A stretch of 64,000 bases of DNA, from assembly GCA_947034895.1 (NCBI GenBank), contig OX344761.1, positions 70,431,839 to 70,495,838 of the forward strand, written 5' to 3'. The position numbers and the translations under genes were made by a program. Below are positions 1-11,900 of the stretch, piece after piece. Position 1 is the stretch's first letter. The number at the start of each line of letters is the position of its first letter. The DNA is from Rhytidiadelphus loreus. Lineage: Eukaryota; Streptophyta; Bryopsida; Hypnales; Hylocomiaceae. A model generated the notes under the pieces. The model had not been told where the DNA came from, ran no database searches, and saw only the letters and a list, made by a program, of their open reading frames with translations.

Positions 1-309
1 AAAATATAAGCTAATCCATTCATGTGTTCTATAATTTGACTATCTATTGTGATTACAGACAAATTGGTTTGGCTTCTTCCCACCCCCAAGACACAAACAG
101 AGCCTTCGATCTTGTTAAACAAATCTCACCTCCACCCCCTGCCATAGATTTGAATTAGATTCATTTTCAGATTTGTGTGATTGCAAAACTACTATGACTC
201 ATCTGGTTTCAATTAACACACACACTCATTGGAAAAAATGAGAGCCATTGATTCTAAAGAAATAATTTCCCCTCCTCCCCTTGACACCATTGATCTTGAA
301 AATTAAAAG

Positions 310-345
<36 letters not shown>

Positions 346-1086
346 GATATGGGATTAGGGTATGATATAGTGTTAGATACAGGTACATACAAAGAATACA
401 AATATAAAATATATGAGTCATTAATCCATATCATTTGTCCAAACAAGTTGGTTTGAAAAATATAAGTATGGTTGGAGGGGGGGTATTCAAATAAAAATTA
501 ATCACATTCTAAATTAATCATTAAATTAATTCAAAATGAGCACTATATGACTCAAAATGAGTCACTATCCACTCAAAAGACAAACACTACACAATAGCAT
601 TATACCTTATTTCTGCCACTGTATACTAAAAGTGCACTTTTCAAATTTTCAAAAGTGTACTACTAGTACATAATGGTACAAAAGAATAGGATTGTTTACG
701 TGAACACTTTACAAAATTGGTAGCAAAGTGTGACCTAGATTAATCCTGCAAATCATCTTACAAACCTAAATGGTTCAATAATTGTAGAAACAAAAATTAA
801 CCTATTGGTCCAATAATCAAAGTATTTTGGTCACTACCTTGGTCATTGGGGGGGGACATGTCCTTCCAAGGTTAATTAACTTCAATCTCTTGGTAGAATC
901 TCACTTTGCCCTAGCTACTACATTTCCTTCACATTTGTTTATTCCAATTTCTCTATACTAACAAGAAACTCATATATCTAGAATCCTAAGTGGAATGAAA
1001 GTTTTATTTCCACAAAGATTGGAATCTTTGATTAAACTTGAAATATTGGCTTTAGAATTTGGTGTGATGATATAATTGAAACTTTG
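1..1086. other. AT-rich non-coding stretch with an (AT)n microsatellite
   Basis: No coding frame is supported here. Positions 314-344 are an uninterrupted AT dinucleotide run of about 15 units. The segment around 230-400 (a phrase about 'gccattgat', C-rich blocks, then degenerate 'gatatgg' units) resembles 15,360-15,640, so it is probably a dispersed repeat. The 790-885 stretch resembles 30,145-30,230 on the same strand, another dispersed repeat. Confidence 0.6.
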
Positions 1087-1310
1087 GAATATGTGAGCCT
1101 AGAATCATGAGGACATGAGCCCAAAAGACTATACATTATGTTATAGGTGCCTATATTATAGAAACCTTCCATGATTATAGTGTAATTGGGATATAGATAC
1201 CTATATTATAAGCACCTTCAATGGTTGCAGTATATCTACCTATATATATGCCCAAAGCTCACATGCTTGCATTTTCATGCTCACATACTAGCATTGTTGG
1301 CTAGTAGACC
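1087..1310 (-). repeat. Dispersed repeat, inverted partner of 7,490-7,735
   Basis: Read on the opposite strand, this segment matches 7,490-7,735 over about 240 bases with many substitutions. Shared landmarks are 'aaaagactataca', 'acctatattata' and 'tatatatatgc'. The frame of 135 codons crossing it (1,186-1,593) is judged accidental. No transposon end is visible. Confidence 0.6.
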
Positions 1311-1599
1311 CTATCCCACCAAATTGTTCATTCACTCAAGTAAAGAAACAAAGTTTCAAAATATATCTTACCAATCAATTAACCCTAAAGCCCTCCAACA
1401 TCCTATTTTTAGACAACTAACAAGTTGGAACTCAAGTTTCATTCTCATTATTGCTTGGATGAAAATCATCCTAATTTGCTTCAGGCTTCGGGCTTCGAGT
1501 TTCAAGCTGGCTAGGCTTGAAGCTTTGGGTTGTGGTCTTCAATCCTTCGGCCCTCCTCCCAATTTCAATAAAACAAGTCCACCCTCAAATTAACACAAT

Positions 1600-4500
1600 C
1601 AGTATGAACTTAAAAGGTTGACACACATAACACTTAAGCAAATTAAATTTTTTTTGGGTTTTTTGGGAAGGAAAGGAAAGCTAAAAGAAAGCAAATAATG
1701 TAATTTTCTTGGTGATTAGGCCCTCAACAAATACCTTCAACAGGGGAAAGAGCTAATGAGGAGTTGTGGGTTTAAATAGGCCTTATATAGAACCTTTTAA
1801 TCTATCTTAGTTTGACAAAGTCAAAGTTTTGCCGTATGGGAGCAACCCCAGGTTTTTATATGTGGCTTTTGACAAGATCACTTAAATATGCCAAATTCTT
1901 TTGGCAAAGGTAGACAAGTTATACTAGTGTCTCATCAAAAATAGTATTTTGAAATTTTAGTATTTAACCCCTAAACGTCCAAACAACGTTTTTCGACAAC
2001 ACAACAATTTTGGGCAGCTCACAAAAGACGGAGTTTTTCTTATTTTTCTTTGAAATTTTCATACAATATGGGGACAAGGAGTAGCTTTAAGGCCTGACAA
2101 TTTTCATAACTTTTGACTACATAGTTCAAAAGTTATTGCATGATATGTAATTTTTAGTGTTTAGAAGGCAACCCAGGCAGAAGAAAAAAAACTTTTTTGA
2201 AAATCACTTTTAAAAAAAATAAAAATTTGAAATTGATTCACTAGATTTTTATATCTGTGTTAAGATTTGAATCATTCCATTTTGATTAATGAGATGAAAA
2301 TTATGAGGAATTTTAGTTTGGGTTAGTTTGTGGATAGTTATAGAATCTCTACTTTAAAATAAACTTTGAAGTCCTTTATTTAACTCAATTTTAAATATTT
2401 TTGGAAAAAAATAAAAAATAAGGTGTATATTGTTTATTACAAAATTACAACCATTGGGATTAGCATTCAATTCTAAAAATAAATTGTTAATAATTTAGTA
2501 TTTTTAATCATTCTCTACTTCTTTCTACTTATTATTTTTTCCTATATGTTGTACAATTTCAAATGATCTAAAAAATTTCAAGCATGTATCCAACTTGATT
2601 TGAGGAATTAATCAAAGAGTAACCACCATTTTGGACATTTTTTCATACAAATGTAACCTTGTGAAGTGCAACTGCCCGTATTTTCACAGGGCCAAATAAA
2701 GGATTTTTGTCACTTCAAACGTTAATATCTTGCATTCTACATGATTGAAAATTTTGAAATTTTTTCTACATCTTCTCTAACTATTTTACTATAAGATCCC
2801 ATGGTTACATTTGTCCAGAAATGTTTTTCATCTAAAATTTTGTGCTTGTAAATGCAAGGGCAGTTTGAGAGTAGTTTTGATGAAAACATAGTCTCTGATG
2901 TTTAGGGGTTAAAGGAGGTACGCATGACAATGTTTAAACCAAACTTTAAAACCAATTTCCCAAACTTTTAATGGAAACCTTAACTCAATTGTTAAAGGAG
3001 GTACACATGACAACGTTTAAACGAAACTTTAGCAATCAAGAATTCAAAACCCGTTATACAACAAGTTTCAAACAAAATTTAGTCTAATATCCTTTTGGTG
3101 GAGTGAAGCCCCTCCGCTTTAAGAATATTAATACTATATGTTGATTCAAATACCTCAAAAATCAGTTGTTGAGAAATTCAAAGCAATGTTAGAGTCGTGG
3201 AGGATTACTCTTCCAAATTCTATGAAACTCAAGAGTCATGTGGCTTAGCTTCTAACACTTTAAACAAAATGCAAATAACAGTACTTTGAAGGGATCCTCC
3301 AGTCCTTCAAAGTGACAGTATAGAAGTACTGGTGCTCCAACTTAGTTGGTAGCATGAAAATGAAAGCAAAGTATGTACATTAGCATGTGGGTATTGAAAA
3401 TGAGGGTACCAACAACCTCGAGGAAGGGCCTTTTTTATACTCGTTTCAGGCCCTTCCACAATAAATTGTCGGTGGAAATACACTTTACTTTTTGACCAAA
3501 ATATTTTCCTAAACTACTCTGATGTAATTGTAAAATAATCTTTGTTTAATGGCAAAAAACTCTAGAATCCCCTCCATTTAGCTAATAGATCTTGGAAAAA
3601 TCAAATCCAAGATCTTATTCCAAAGATATTTTGAAATTAACCTAATTAACCTACATATTTTGCAAATTCATCTTTAGTTAATTCCAAATTGTCTTTCTTT
3701 TGTCCAAAGTTAGCTTTTTACACAAGCAAAGAGATCTTGAGCAAATCCAATCTTTGATTTTCCAAAAGACATTTGAAAAACCACCATAGATTAATCACAA
3801 ATTACTATAAAAAAAAATCAACTAAGGGCTGATCCTCTCTATCTTTTAGGGTACAACTCAAAATCAAAAACTAATTGTGCCATCACGTTCAGAAGACCCT
3901 AATTAGCTATAGGGACCCCTCACCCCTACTTCCTCGGTCATTTTTAAGCGCAATTTTAAGTTACGGTACCTCCCTATAAAAGTCAACTCTAACTTTTGGA
4001 GTTTGTGCTTTTTGATGAAACTATCTAGCTAGGATGCTTTAGAATGATCATGGAAGTTAGAATTGACTCTTGATTTGCTCCATTTGGACATCGTTAGCTC
4101 TTAGTATGTCGGTCAAACTACTGTCAAGTTGTAAATTATTGTGAAATTCAATGTCAGTCTTAATTCTAGTACTTGGGAATGTCGGAATGTCTTCAAATTT
4201 GACAAGGCTCTTTATTAGCATACAAAACACTATCCTAATTTTTAATGAGATTTTACCGTAATATTTGCAATTTGTAGGAATTTACTAGTGCATTTTTAAG
4301 CAGTTGACTTTCCATGGAGTCAATGTGGAATTTTCCAATATTATGAAACTTCCAAAAGAACATCTAGGACATTTCTAGAATCTAAGTGCAAGTTCCATGC
4401 ACACATTGCGCTAGTCTAAATTTGATAATTTTGAATAATTTCTACCCGAGGAAAAAATCATTCTTGATATCGGGGGAATCTTGGATGACGGAATCTCTTT

Positions 4501-4890
4501 TTGACCTCCTAGCATGTTTTGACCTAGAAAAAGCACTTCTTTGTATGCTCCAATCACCTTTTTATCCATCTTGGTCTAAAGACAACCTGTATTCTCAAAG
4601 TTACCTACAATATTTAGAATAACAAACCCAAGTCTTCTCTCGAATTAGATTTTGACTCAATATGACTTGTAATGCTAAACTAGACTCTATTATTTATCCA
4701 ATTTGTCACATGTGCACTTATAGATGTTGTTTTGCATGAACAAGACACTAGGACTAACTAACTCTCATATCCTCTCTTCTTTTGGAATTACTAACTATTC
4801 ATTTAAACTTACCAATAAGATTTAGAATTAATGAAAACATAAAATTTTATGTATTCCATGTTTCTAAGACCATTTCTTACTACTTTGATA
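1600..4890 (-). mobile_element. LTR-like retrotransposon repeat, minus orientation, interrupted by a MITE
   Basis: On the minus strand this matches 9,380-11,900 almost end to end. Without the 941-bp MITE insertion at 1,968-2,908 its length is about 2.35 kb, close to the other copy. Shared blocks include the promoter-like 'gagtata...aaggcccttcctcgagg' near 3,420-3,445 and the 'ggaatgtcggaatgtc' block near 4,180. A TATA-like box inside a repeat with no coding frame suggests a solo LTR. I could not define clean TG/CA ends or a target duplication, so LTR is an inference. What is seen is a long dispersed repeat with a Pol II-type promoter motif. Confidence 0.55.
1968..2908. mobile_element. TTAA-flanked MITE (piggyBac-like ends), 941 bp
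   Basis: The element begins CCCCTAAACGTC after TTAA (1,964-1,967) and ends with GATGTTTAGGGG before TTAA (2,909-2,912). This gives about 12-bp terminal inverted repeats and a TTAA duplication, the combination known for piggyBac-type transposons. It has no coding frame and is therefore non-autonomous. It interrupts the LTR-like repeat, and the second copy of that repeat keeps a single TTAA at 11,425-11,428. The interior is shared with the elements at about 5,110-5,816, 48,754-49,640, 50,768-51,344 and 58,249-58,839. Confidence 0.8.
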
Positions 4891-5109
4891 GTGATTTCAA
4901 TTGTTAATTCCTAAAGATATTCAATGTTTTCAAGTTCAAGAATGCTTCAAAGTACTTAAATCCAAAGCAAGGCTATAAATCTATATTTATTCATTAATAA
5001 ATTCAACCGTAGAATCCTAGAGTTAATTTGTTAGAATACACCCAAGTCCTAAAATTTTAGAATAAGCAACCTTACCAATTACAAGATCAAGTTGCTTGAA
5101 TTTCAAAAA

Positions 5110-5816
5110 GAAGTATTTTAAATTCTTTCCTAATAATTAGATTTCATCTTTCAAACTTTTTTCAAAAAAATGTGTAAATCCTAAAACTTGTTACTCTCCA
5201 TAATATATTAAAAAAATAAGTTGTAAATACATATAAAAAATTTCAAACAAAAAATATTTCATATTCATGCTTGAAAAAAATAGTAAGTAGAAAATGATTT
5301 AAAATACTAAATTGTTAAAAATTTAGTTATGGAATTGAAAAATACCAATCCCAATTGTTGTAATGTTGTAATAAACAATCTACATCCAATTTTTTATTTT
5401 TTATTTATTTTTTTCAAGAATATTGAAAATTGAGTTTAATAAAAGACTTCAAAGTTTATTTTCAAAGTACAAATTCCATAACTACTCACAAACTAAAACT
5501 CTTCATAACTTTCATCTTAGTAATCAAAATTGAATGATTCAAAGCTCTCCATGTATATATAAATCTAGAAAATTAATTTCAAATTTTTGTTTCTTGAAAA
5601 GTGATTTTTTTTAGCTACTCGTTGAGCATTAAAAATTACATATCATGAAATTACTTTTTACCATGTAGTCAAAGGTTATGAAAATTGTTGCACCTTAAAG
5701 CTACTCCTCGGGCACATGTTGTGTGAAAATTTCAAAGAAATAAAATAAAATTTCATACGTAGTGAGTTACTCTAAATTGCTATGTTGCCAAAAAAAAATG
5801 TTTGTACCTTAAGGGG
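5110..5816. mobile_element. Truncated TTAA-family MITE, inverted relative to 1,968-2,908
   Basis: Read on the minus strand, the sequence follows the left half of the 1,968-2,908 element. Shared landmarks are 'gtagtcaaaggttatgaaaa', 'agctactcctcgggcacatg' and 'aaagacttcaaagtttat'. The right border is GGGG at 5,813-5,816 followed by TTTA, a one-base change from TTAA. The left end is missing or too eroded to place. Confidence 0.6.
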
Positions 5817-7489
5817 TTTATTCCATATGGATTGTAATCTAGCATGTTTAGAAAAAATATATAGATATGGGGAATAATGAAAAAATATTATAATTTTTTT
5901 ACTTGTTAACCCTTGAGTGCCCTAGCGCCTCAAATCCGGCCTTCCATAACTAAAAGGCTGCCATGTTTGACTATTATAATCTTTTCAACATTACGGTCAA
6001 AACATCTGTCCATTTTCCCACCACTCTGAGCCTATTTCCACTATCAATTTCTATGGTCAGTTTTTGTGGATCTCGTTTTGGGTGACAATTTGTTTGGAAT
6101 GAGTTCATAAGGGTTTGAATTTCAATAAACATGCATTGGACACTTGTGGATTGAGGGAGGGGTGAGTGAAGTGAATCCACTCCCTATCCCTATCTCAAAA
6201 GGGACATCGGCTCACGTAAGTTTCACTTCTTCTTGAGAATCCGGACTCTTTTCCAAAAGTCCAAAACAATCGTGTGGTTTGATTTGATTGTTGTTGACAT
6301 TTTCACCTCTCGTGGCTTCCTTCTTGACTTATAGAATGCAGACAAACCCTAAAATCAATCATACACTTTTCTTTTCTTTTTTTTGGGGGGGGGGCATACA
6401 CACCCAATTCCAAACTGCAGTACCGTACCATCGATTTTTAAAAGTTGGTATGCAGTTTTTGTCAAACCCAGATGGGAAGCAACACCCACTTCTTTGTCTT
6501 TGTCCTTGTTCCTGCTCTTTGCCGTAGGCCTGTACTTTACCTCAGTGGATAATATATCAGCTTCTAATGTAGATTCTCGCAAAAATAATGTAGTGTTTCA
6601 TAATAGAAAATATGTGTCTTGACTGCCGGGGCAGTTTTTATTTTATTTAAAAAAAATAAACCTTTCTTTAATTTAATTTTTTGGAGAAAAAAATCGGTCA
6701 AAACCCAAGAGAGTATTTGGTGATGCATTACTCATTTTCCAATGGATGAAATTGGGAAATTGCTACAAAGTCTTTGGATAATATTGTTCTTTGATAAGAT
6801 TCTACACGTTTACCTAGTCACATGATTAGTGTATACTTGGAAGTCAATGAGCTATGGTTTGACAAATTACATCAATGTAAGCTACATGTGGAATAAATTG
6901 AATCAATTTGAGTGGGTTCTATTGTGTGGAGTTTGTTGCTATTTGAAAATTGAGTCCTAATCCCTATTGTAATATGAAATAAGCTTCATCTATAGGGCAC
7001 TTCAATTATAGTGTGACTACACTGTAGAATAAGCGGCAAAGCTTATTTAGCTATGGAGTTGCACTTTAACTGGGTATGAAGCTATTGTTGTATGGTTGCT
7101 TGTTTAGAAATAAACATTACAGAGTACAACCTAATGTCTGCCAAAATTTTGGTCTATGATCTATCTAACAAGCCTCTAATGTTTTGAAAAATAAAGTGAA
7201 GGAATTCTATTTGTATAAAATATAAATCCTAATATGAATGGCAATTAGTGCTCTTTGAAATAAATAACCAAAAAATATAGCTAGCAAGGACTAGTAACTA
7301 ATAGATTTTTTATACTTGGGAATATCTACATTGAAATCTTCTACAATAAAAGCGAGAATAAAAGTTATAGGAGTAATAGGGACTTCTTAGGGAAAAAAAA
7401 CTCCAAGCCCTCAAATTCCAAAACCCTCACAAAGAGAATCCAATAAATCACAATGAGTTAGTATGAATCTATTGAAAGGAACCATGCTA
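5817..7489. other. Non-coding stretch
   Basis: Only short accidental frames are present. A GGGG(G)-rich run occurs at 6,384-6,394 after a T tract. A TTAACCC-type start like the TTAA MITEs occurs at 5,908, but I could not find its other end. No gene or RNA is recognised. Confidence 0.5.
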
Positions 7490-7735
7490 GCATATGAGCA
7501 TGGAAATATGAGCCTATAAGCCTCGAGCATATATATAAGTAGATATTTTACAACCATTAAAGGTGCTTATAGTATAAACAACCTATAATATAGGTATCTA
7601 TAACAGAGGTATCCTGTAAGCATGGAGAATTTATATAATATAGACACCTATAACATAGGTGTATAGTCTTTTAGACTCGTGTGCTTATGATTCTAAGCTC
7701 ACACAATAGCAACCATGTATTGAAAGTAGGACTTT
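7490..7735 (+). repeat. Dispersed repeat, inverted partner of 1,087-1,310
   Basis: The reverse complement of this block follows 1,087-1,310 with substitutions and small gaps. It contains the same 'cctataatataggt' type motifs. The pair is not collinear with the LTR-like inverted pair, so it is a separate family. Confidence 0.6.
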
Positions 7736-9379
7736 TAAGGTTGATTTTGCATATCAAGGCAATAAAGATTCTTCCCAAAAGAAAACAACCAATGAAATGA
7801 ATAGATCACAATTGATTTGTTGTAGCTTTGCAGATTTAAAAATATACTCCATTTCAGACCCCTTCTAAAATACTCAAGTCTTTTCTAATTCATTCTATAA
7901 ACCAATAAAAAGACTAAATGAAATTGAACATGAAACTCAATATGGTTCCATTTAATTTGAGTTTCAAGTTTCATAAGCTCTCTCATGCAATACTTTACGA
8001 ACATCTAATATAGCGTTGCAAGAGAAAATCTATAAAAATGAAAATGGACTCTTCACAGGTAATTGCAATAAGTGTCTTGCAATGATGGATGATTGTATGC
8101 TAACTACACCAAAAATCATCCAAACGAGCATTTGACTATGGTTCCATTATTAAATTATACCAATATATCTTTTTGTTGAGTCTTGTTGGGAGTCAAAAAG
8201 TGAATTTCAAACTCTCTTAACTAGAATGTATTTTCTAAACACTATATAAATAAACTATGATTTTTCAAAAGTATTGAAAATAGGTGTACTAACCCAGATT
8301 CAATCCTAGATTCTCATAATCAACATTATCTACAATGTGAATGTGACCCCTACATTTGAACCCAAAGGTGTCATTTTTTTCCTCAATATTGATTATAGAA
8401 GATGAACACAATCAAAACATGAACAAGAAAGTCTACAAGAGCCTAGTGTAAGTTTTTTTTTTTTTCACACCCAGAGACAACACTTTGAAAATTCATAACT
8501 TATTCATACTGTGTCCAATTAATGCATACTAAAGCTTGTTGGAATCCTCCTCGAGTTGCCAATAAGATCAAATAAAATAATAGTTTTACAATTACAGTAA
8601 CTATGCTCAATTGTAATTAGTGAATATTTCAGGTGCGCATTCCTGAGCTGTAGTTTTGCACCTTGTCGTTCTGCAGGTTTGGAAGGCTTGTTTTTTTATC
8701 CATACTGTGTGATGGTATGGGGTCTGTCTCCAGTTAGGGTTGTCTGTGGTACTTCAAGGCAAGTGAGTTTGAAAAGCAAAGGACTCCTCCCTGGCTCGTC
8801 CGTTTGTCAGGTCTGTCCGTCGTTCATTGTCGCTACAGTTCCTTCAGTTCCTGCCAGGCCACTTGTGGCCGGCAGGCTTGTAACTTATGCACAACAGTAA
8901 CCCCATCCCATGAAGTGGGCCATGTGGGGGTGATTGCCGGGTACAGTAATTGTAAGAAAAAAAAGTTCCCTATTTTGAGCTGCGTTAATTCTATGGTCTT
9001 CACCTCTCCCAGCTCATTTGGGGCCTTTGAATTTTATTGCGTGTGAGAAATAAAATATTTTTTGTGTTTTCTCTTAGGGTAAAATTCCTGGGTTTGTGGA
9101 TTTTCCATTTGTTTAAACATATAAAAAAATATAAAAATTCCGGCTTTTTCACCCTGCTTGTCTCTTTTTTTTCTTCTTGAAACACATGGACCATTCCATT
9201 GATAAGTGAAAACAGTACATGGAACCTAAGGAACGAGTCCTTGGCGTAAAATATTTTGATTTTTCTGAGTTTTTTAACAACCTAATGTGAGCCCTCAAAT
9301 TGGCACTTGGAACTCTGAACTTATTTTTCGTGATTTTTAGTTAATTTTTAAGTGAAAAATAGGAAAAAACATATAAAAA
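7736..9379. other. Non-coding stretch with a GC-richer patch at 8,640-8,960
   Basis: The patch at 8,640-8,960 is less AT-rich than its surroundings. It includes a small inverted repeat, GGCCAC/GTGGCC, at about 8,858-8,871. The open frames over it (8,679-8,900 and 8,804-9,046) show no recognisable protein. A poly-T run lies at 8,452-8,465. Confidence 0.45.
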
Positions 9380-10856
9380 TACAATTATTGTGGGTTTTGG
9401 TAGAAGTCCCTACCAAAGAGGTGTGTCATGGCCTTAAATGCGTGAAACATGAAAAACGTTGCATTTTCACTAATTTTAGGTCTTACTAGTATAAATAAGT
9501 AGTTAAGTCAGTAATTCCGAGCGATGTGAGAATTTGAGAGTTAACCAGTCCTAGTGTCTTGTTCATGTAATACAACAGCTATAAGTATACATGTAACAAA
9601 CTGGTTAAAAGTTAGAGTCTAGTCCGAGTCAGTCCAAATCCAACTCGAAAGAGTTAGATTTATTGTTTGTAGGTAATTTTGAGAAATACATTCATTCACA
9701 GACCAAGATGGAGGAAATGATGATTGGAACATACAGAGAGGTGCTTTTCTAGGTCAAAGCATGCCAGGAGGTCAAATAGAAGCCCGAACAACCAAGATTC
9801 CCCCGGTATCAAGAATAATTTCTCCCCTGGGTGGAAATTATTAAAGAATTGCTAAAAATAGCATTCTTATTGGAGATTTGGTTTTGTCCTTAGTTGATGG
9901 ACATCTTGTAGAAGATTGCCCAAAAGTTTCGGGATTTTACAAAACTCCACGATGACTCCATGGGAAGTCAATCGCTTAAAACTGCATTCGTAAATTCCTA
10001 GAAATTACCAATGTTGCGGAAAAATCTCACTAAAAATTAGGATAGGGTTTTGTGTGCCAATAAAGAGCCTTGTCAAGTTTGAAGACATTCCGACATTCCG
10101 ACATTCCCAAGTACCAGAATCAGGACCGACAGCGAATTTTACAAGAATTTATAACTTGGCGGCAGGTTGACCGGCGAACCAGGAGCTAGCGGTGTCCGAA
10201 CGGAGCGTTTCAAGGGTCAATTCTTACTCCCACGAATATTCTAAACCACCTAAGACCGACAGTTTCATCAAAAGATGCAAACTCCAAAAGTTAGCTTTTT
10301 AACTTTTGTTCTGAGTTACCGTGACTCAAATTTGCGCTTTAAAATGGCTGGAGAGGTAGGGGTAAGGGGTCCCATAGGCTAATTGGGGTCTTCTGAACGC
10401 GATGGCGCAGTTTATTTTTAGTTTCGAGTTGTCCCTCAAAAGATAGAGAGGGTCAGCCCTTAGTTTGACTTTTAAAAGATAATTTTGGATTAATCTGGGT
10501 TGATTTTGCAAATATCTCTTGTAAAATCGAAGATTGGATTTGCCCAAGATACTTGTCTTGCGTAAGAAGCCATCTTTTGGACTAAAGAAAGCCAATTTAG
10601 AACTAACCCTAGATTAAAATACAAAATATCTCGGTTAATTAGGTAGGTTTTCAAAATATCTTTGGGAAAATCAAATATTTGATTTGGGAAAAGATTCTAA
10701 GGCCATTTAGGGCCTAGAAGGAACTCGCTTGAGAACCTTCCTTCCCATTAAACAAAGATTATTTAGAAAATACGTTTAGGTAGTTTAGCAAAATATCTAG
10801 ATTGAAAGTAAAAGATAATTTTACGAACAATTTACCGGGGAGGGGCCGGGAGCGAG

Positions 10857-10865
10857 TATATAAGG
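10857..10865 (+). promoter_or_regulatory. TATA-box-like motif of the LTR-like repeat
   Basis: The sequence TATATAAGG is a good TATA-box match. It is partly conserved in the inverted copy (as 'tataaaaaagg' read on the minus strand near 3,435), which suggests a Pol II promoter within the repeat. No transcript evidence is available. Confidence 0.45.
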
Positions 10866-11473
10866 CCCTTCCTCGAGGTTGTTTGTGGCCCTCATTTCTT
10901 TGTTTCATTCTTGTTGTTGCTCTTGTCGTGCTACCGACACTTGTCGGAGCACTTTTTAAGCCAAATTTTGGCTCTTTTCTTCTATTTTCTTCTATTCTCT
11001 TGTACTTTGAAGGTCCAGAGGGCCCCTTCAAAGCTTTCTTTTCTTTTCTTGTTTGAATTTGGAGTCTTCAAGCCCCAAAACTTTGCTTTTCAAGAGTTTA
11101 GGTGGAGGAAATCCCCTAACTCTAGTGTTGTTTGTGTTAACTAACTTATTTCTTGAATTTGGAGGCTTCAAGCCCCAAAACTTTGATATTTTGGGAGTTG
11201 TGGGAGTAGTTCCCAAACTCTAAGTTGATTTTATTGTTCTTTTGGATACTAACCAACCCTTTGTGTGAATTGAGAATAGTTTGTGAACTTAAAACTTTAA
11301 AGCGGCAAGGTTGGACCTTGCCAAAAGGTTTTGAGCATCACCACGTGCCAAAACTCGTTGTATAACGGGTGTTTGGTTTGAATAATTGCTAATGTTCGGT
11401 TAAACACTGTCATGTGTACCTCCTTTAAGAATTAAGTTTCAAAATACTAGTTTGGGTCCTTGGATACTGGTTA

Positions 11474-11790
11474 TTCCTGGGGTTGCTCCCACACGGCGGA
11501 GCTTTGACTTTGAAACCTAGAAACGGGTACTTGAAACTTTGATTTGACTGTTAATCCTGAGGTTGCTCCCACACAGTGGAGCTTTGACTTTGAAACCTGG
11601 AAACGGGTACTTGAAACTTTGATTTGACTGTTAATTCCTGGGGTTGCTCCCGCACGGCGGAGCTTTGACTTTGAAACCTGGAAACGGGTACTTGAAACTT
11701 TGATTTGACTGTTAATTCATGAGGTTGCTCCCACACGGCGGAGCTTTGACCTTGAAGGTTAAAATTTACTTTTAAATTGACCATCTAATC
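11474..11790 (+). repeat. 80-81-bp minisatellite, about four copies
   Basis: The phrase 'ggttgctcccacacggcgga' recurs with starts near 11,481, 11,561, 11,642 and 11,723, giving a period of 80, 81 and 81 bases. Each unit continues with 'gctttgactttgaaacc' and 'cgggtacttgaaactttg'. A single degenerate unit is present on the minus strand at about 1,815-1,855. The array therefore grew in this copy of the LTR-like repeat only. The frame 11,551-11,784 on the minus strand is a product of the repeat and not a gene. Confidence 0.85.
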
Positions 11791-11900
11791 GTAATTTTAA
11801 CCTGCATGGTGAAGCTTTGAACCAGAGGAATCAATGGAATAAGGTTCTTTTGAAACTTATTTAAAGTGTCAACCTTTGATAATTGTTCATTTTTCGTGTG

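Larger units (their letters stand above)
9380..11900 (+). mobile_element. LTR-like retrotransposon repeat, plus orientation
   Basis: This is the intact-site partner of 1,600-4,890. A TATATAAGG box at 10,857-10,865 is followed about 10 bases later by the conserved 'cccttcctcgaggttgtttg' stretch. The region ends in an 80-81-bp minisatellite and 'gtgtcaacctttgataattg' near 11,868-11,885. The site TTAA at 11,425-11,428 matches the position where the other copy carries the 941-bp MITE. There is no gag or pol frame beside it, so it is most likely a solo LTR or LTR remnant. The boundaries are approximate. Confidence 0.55.

Noticed and set aside
1186..1593. Open frame of 135 codons on the plus strand
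   Set aside because: It crosses a dispersed repeat and ordinary AT-rich DNA, and its product has no recognisable pattern.
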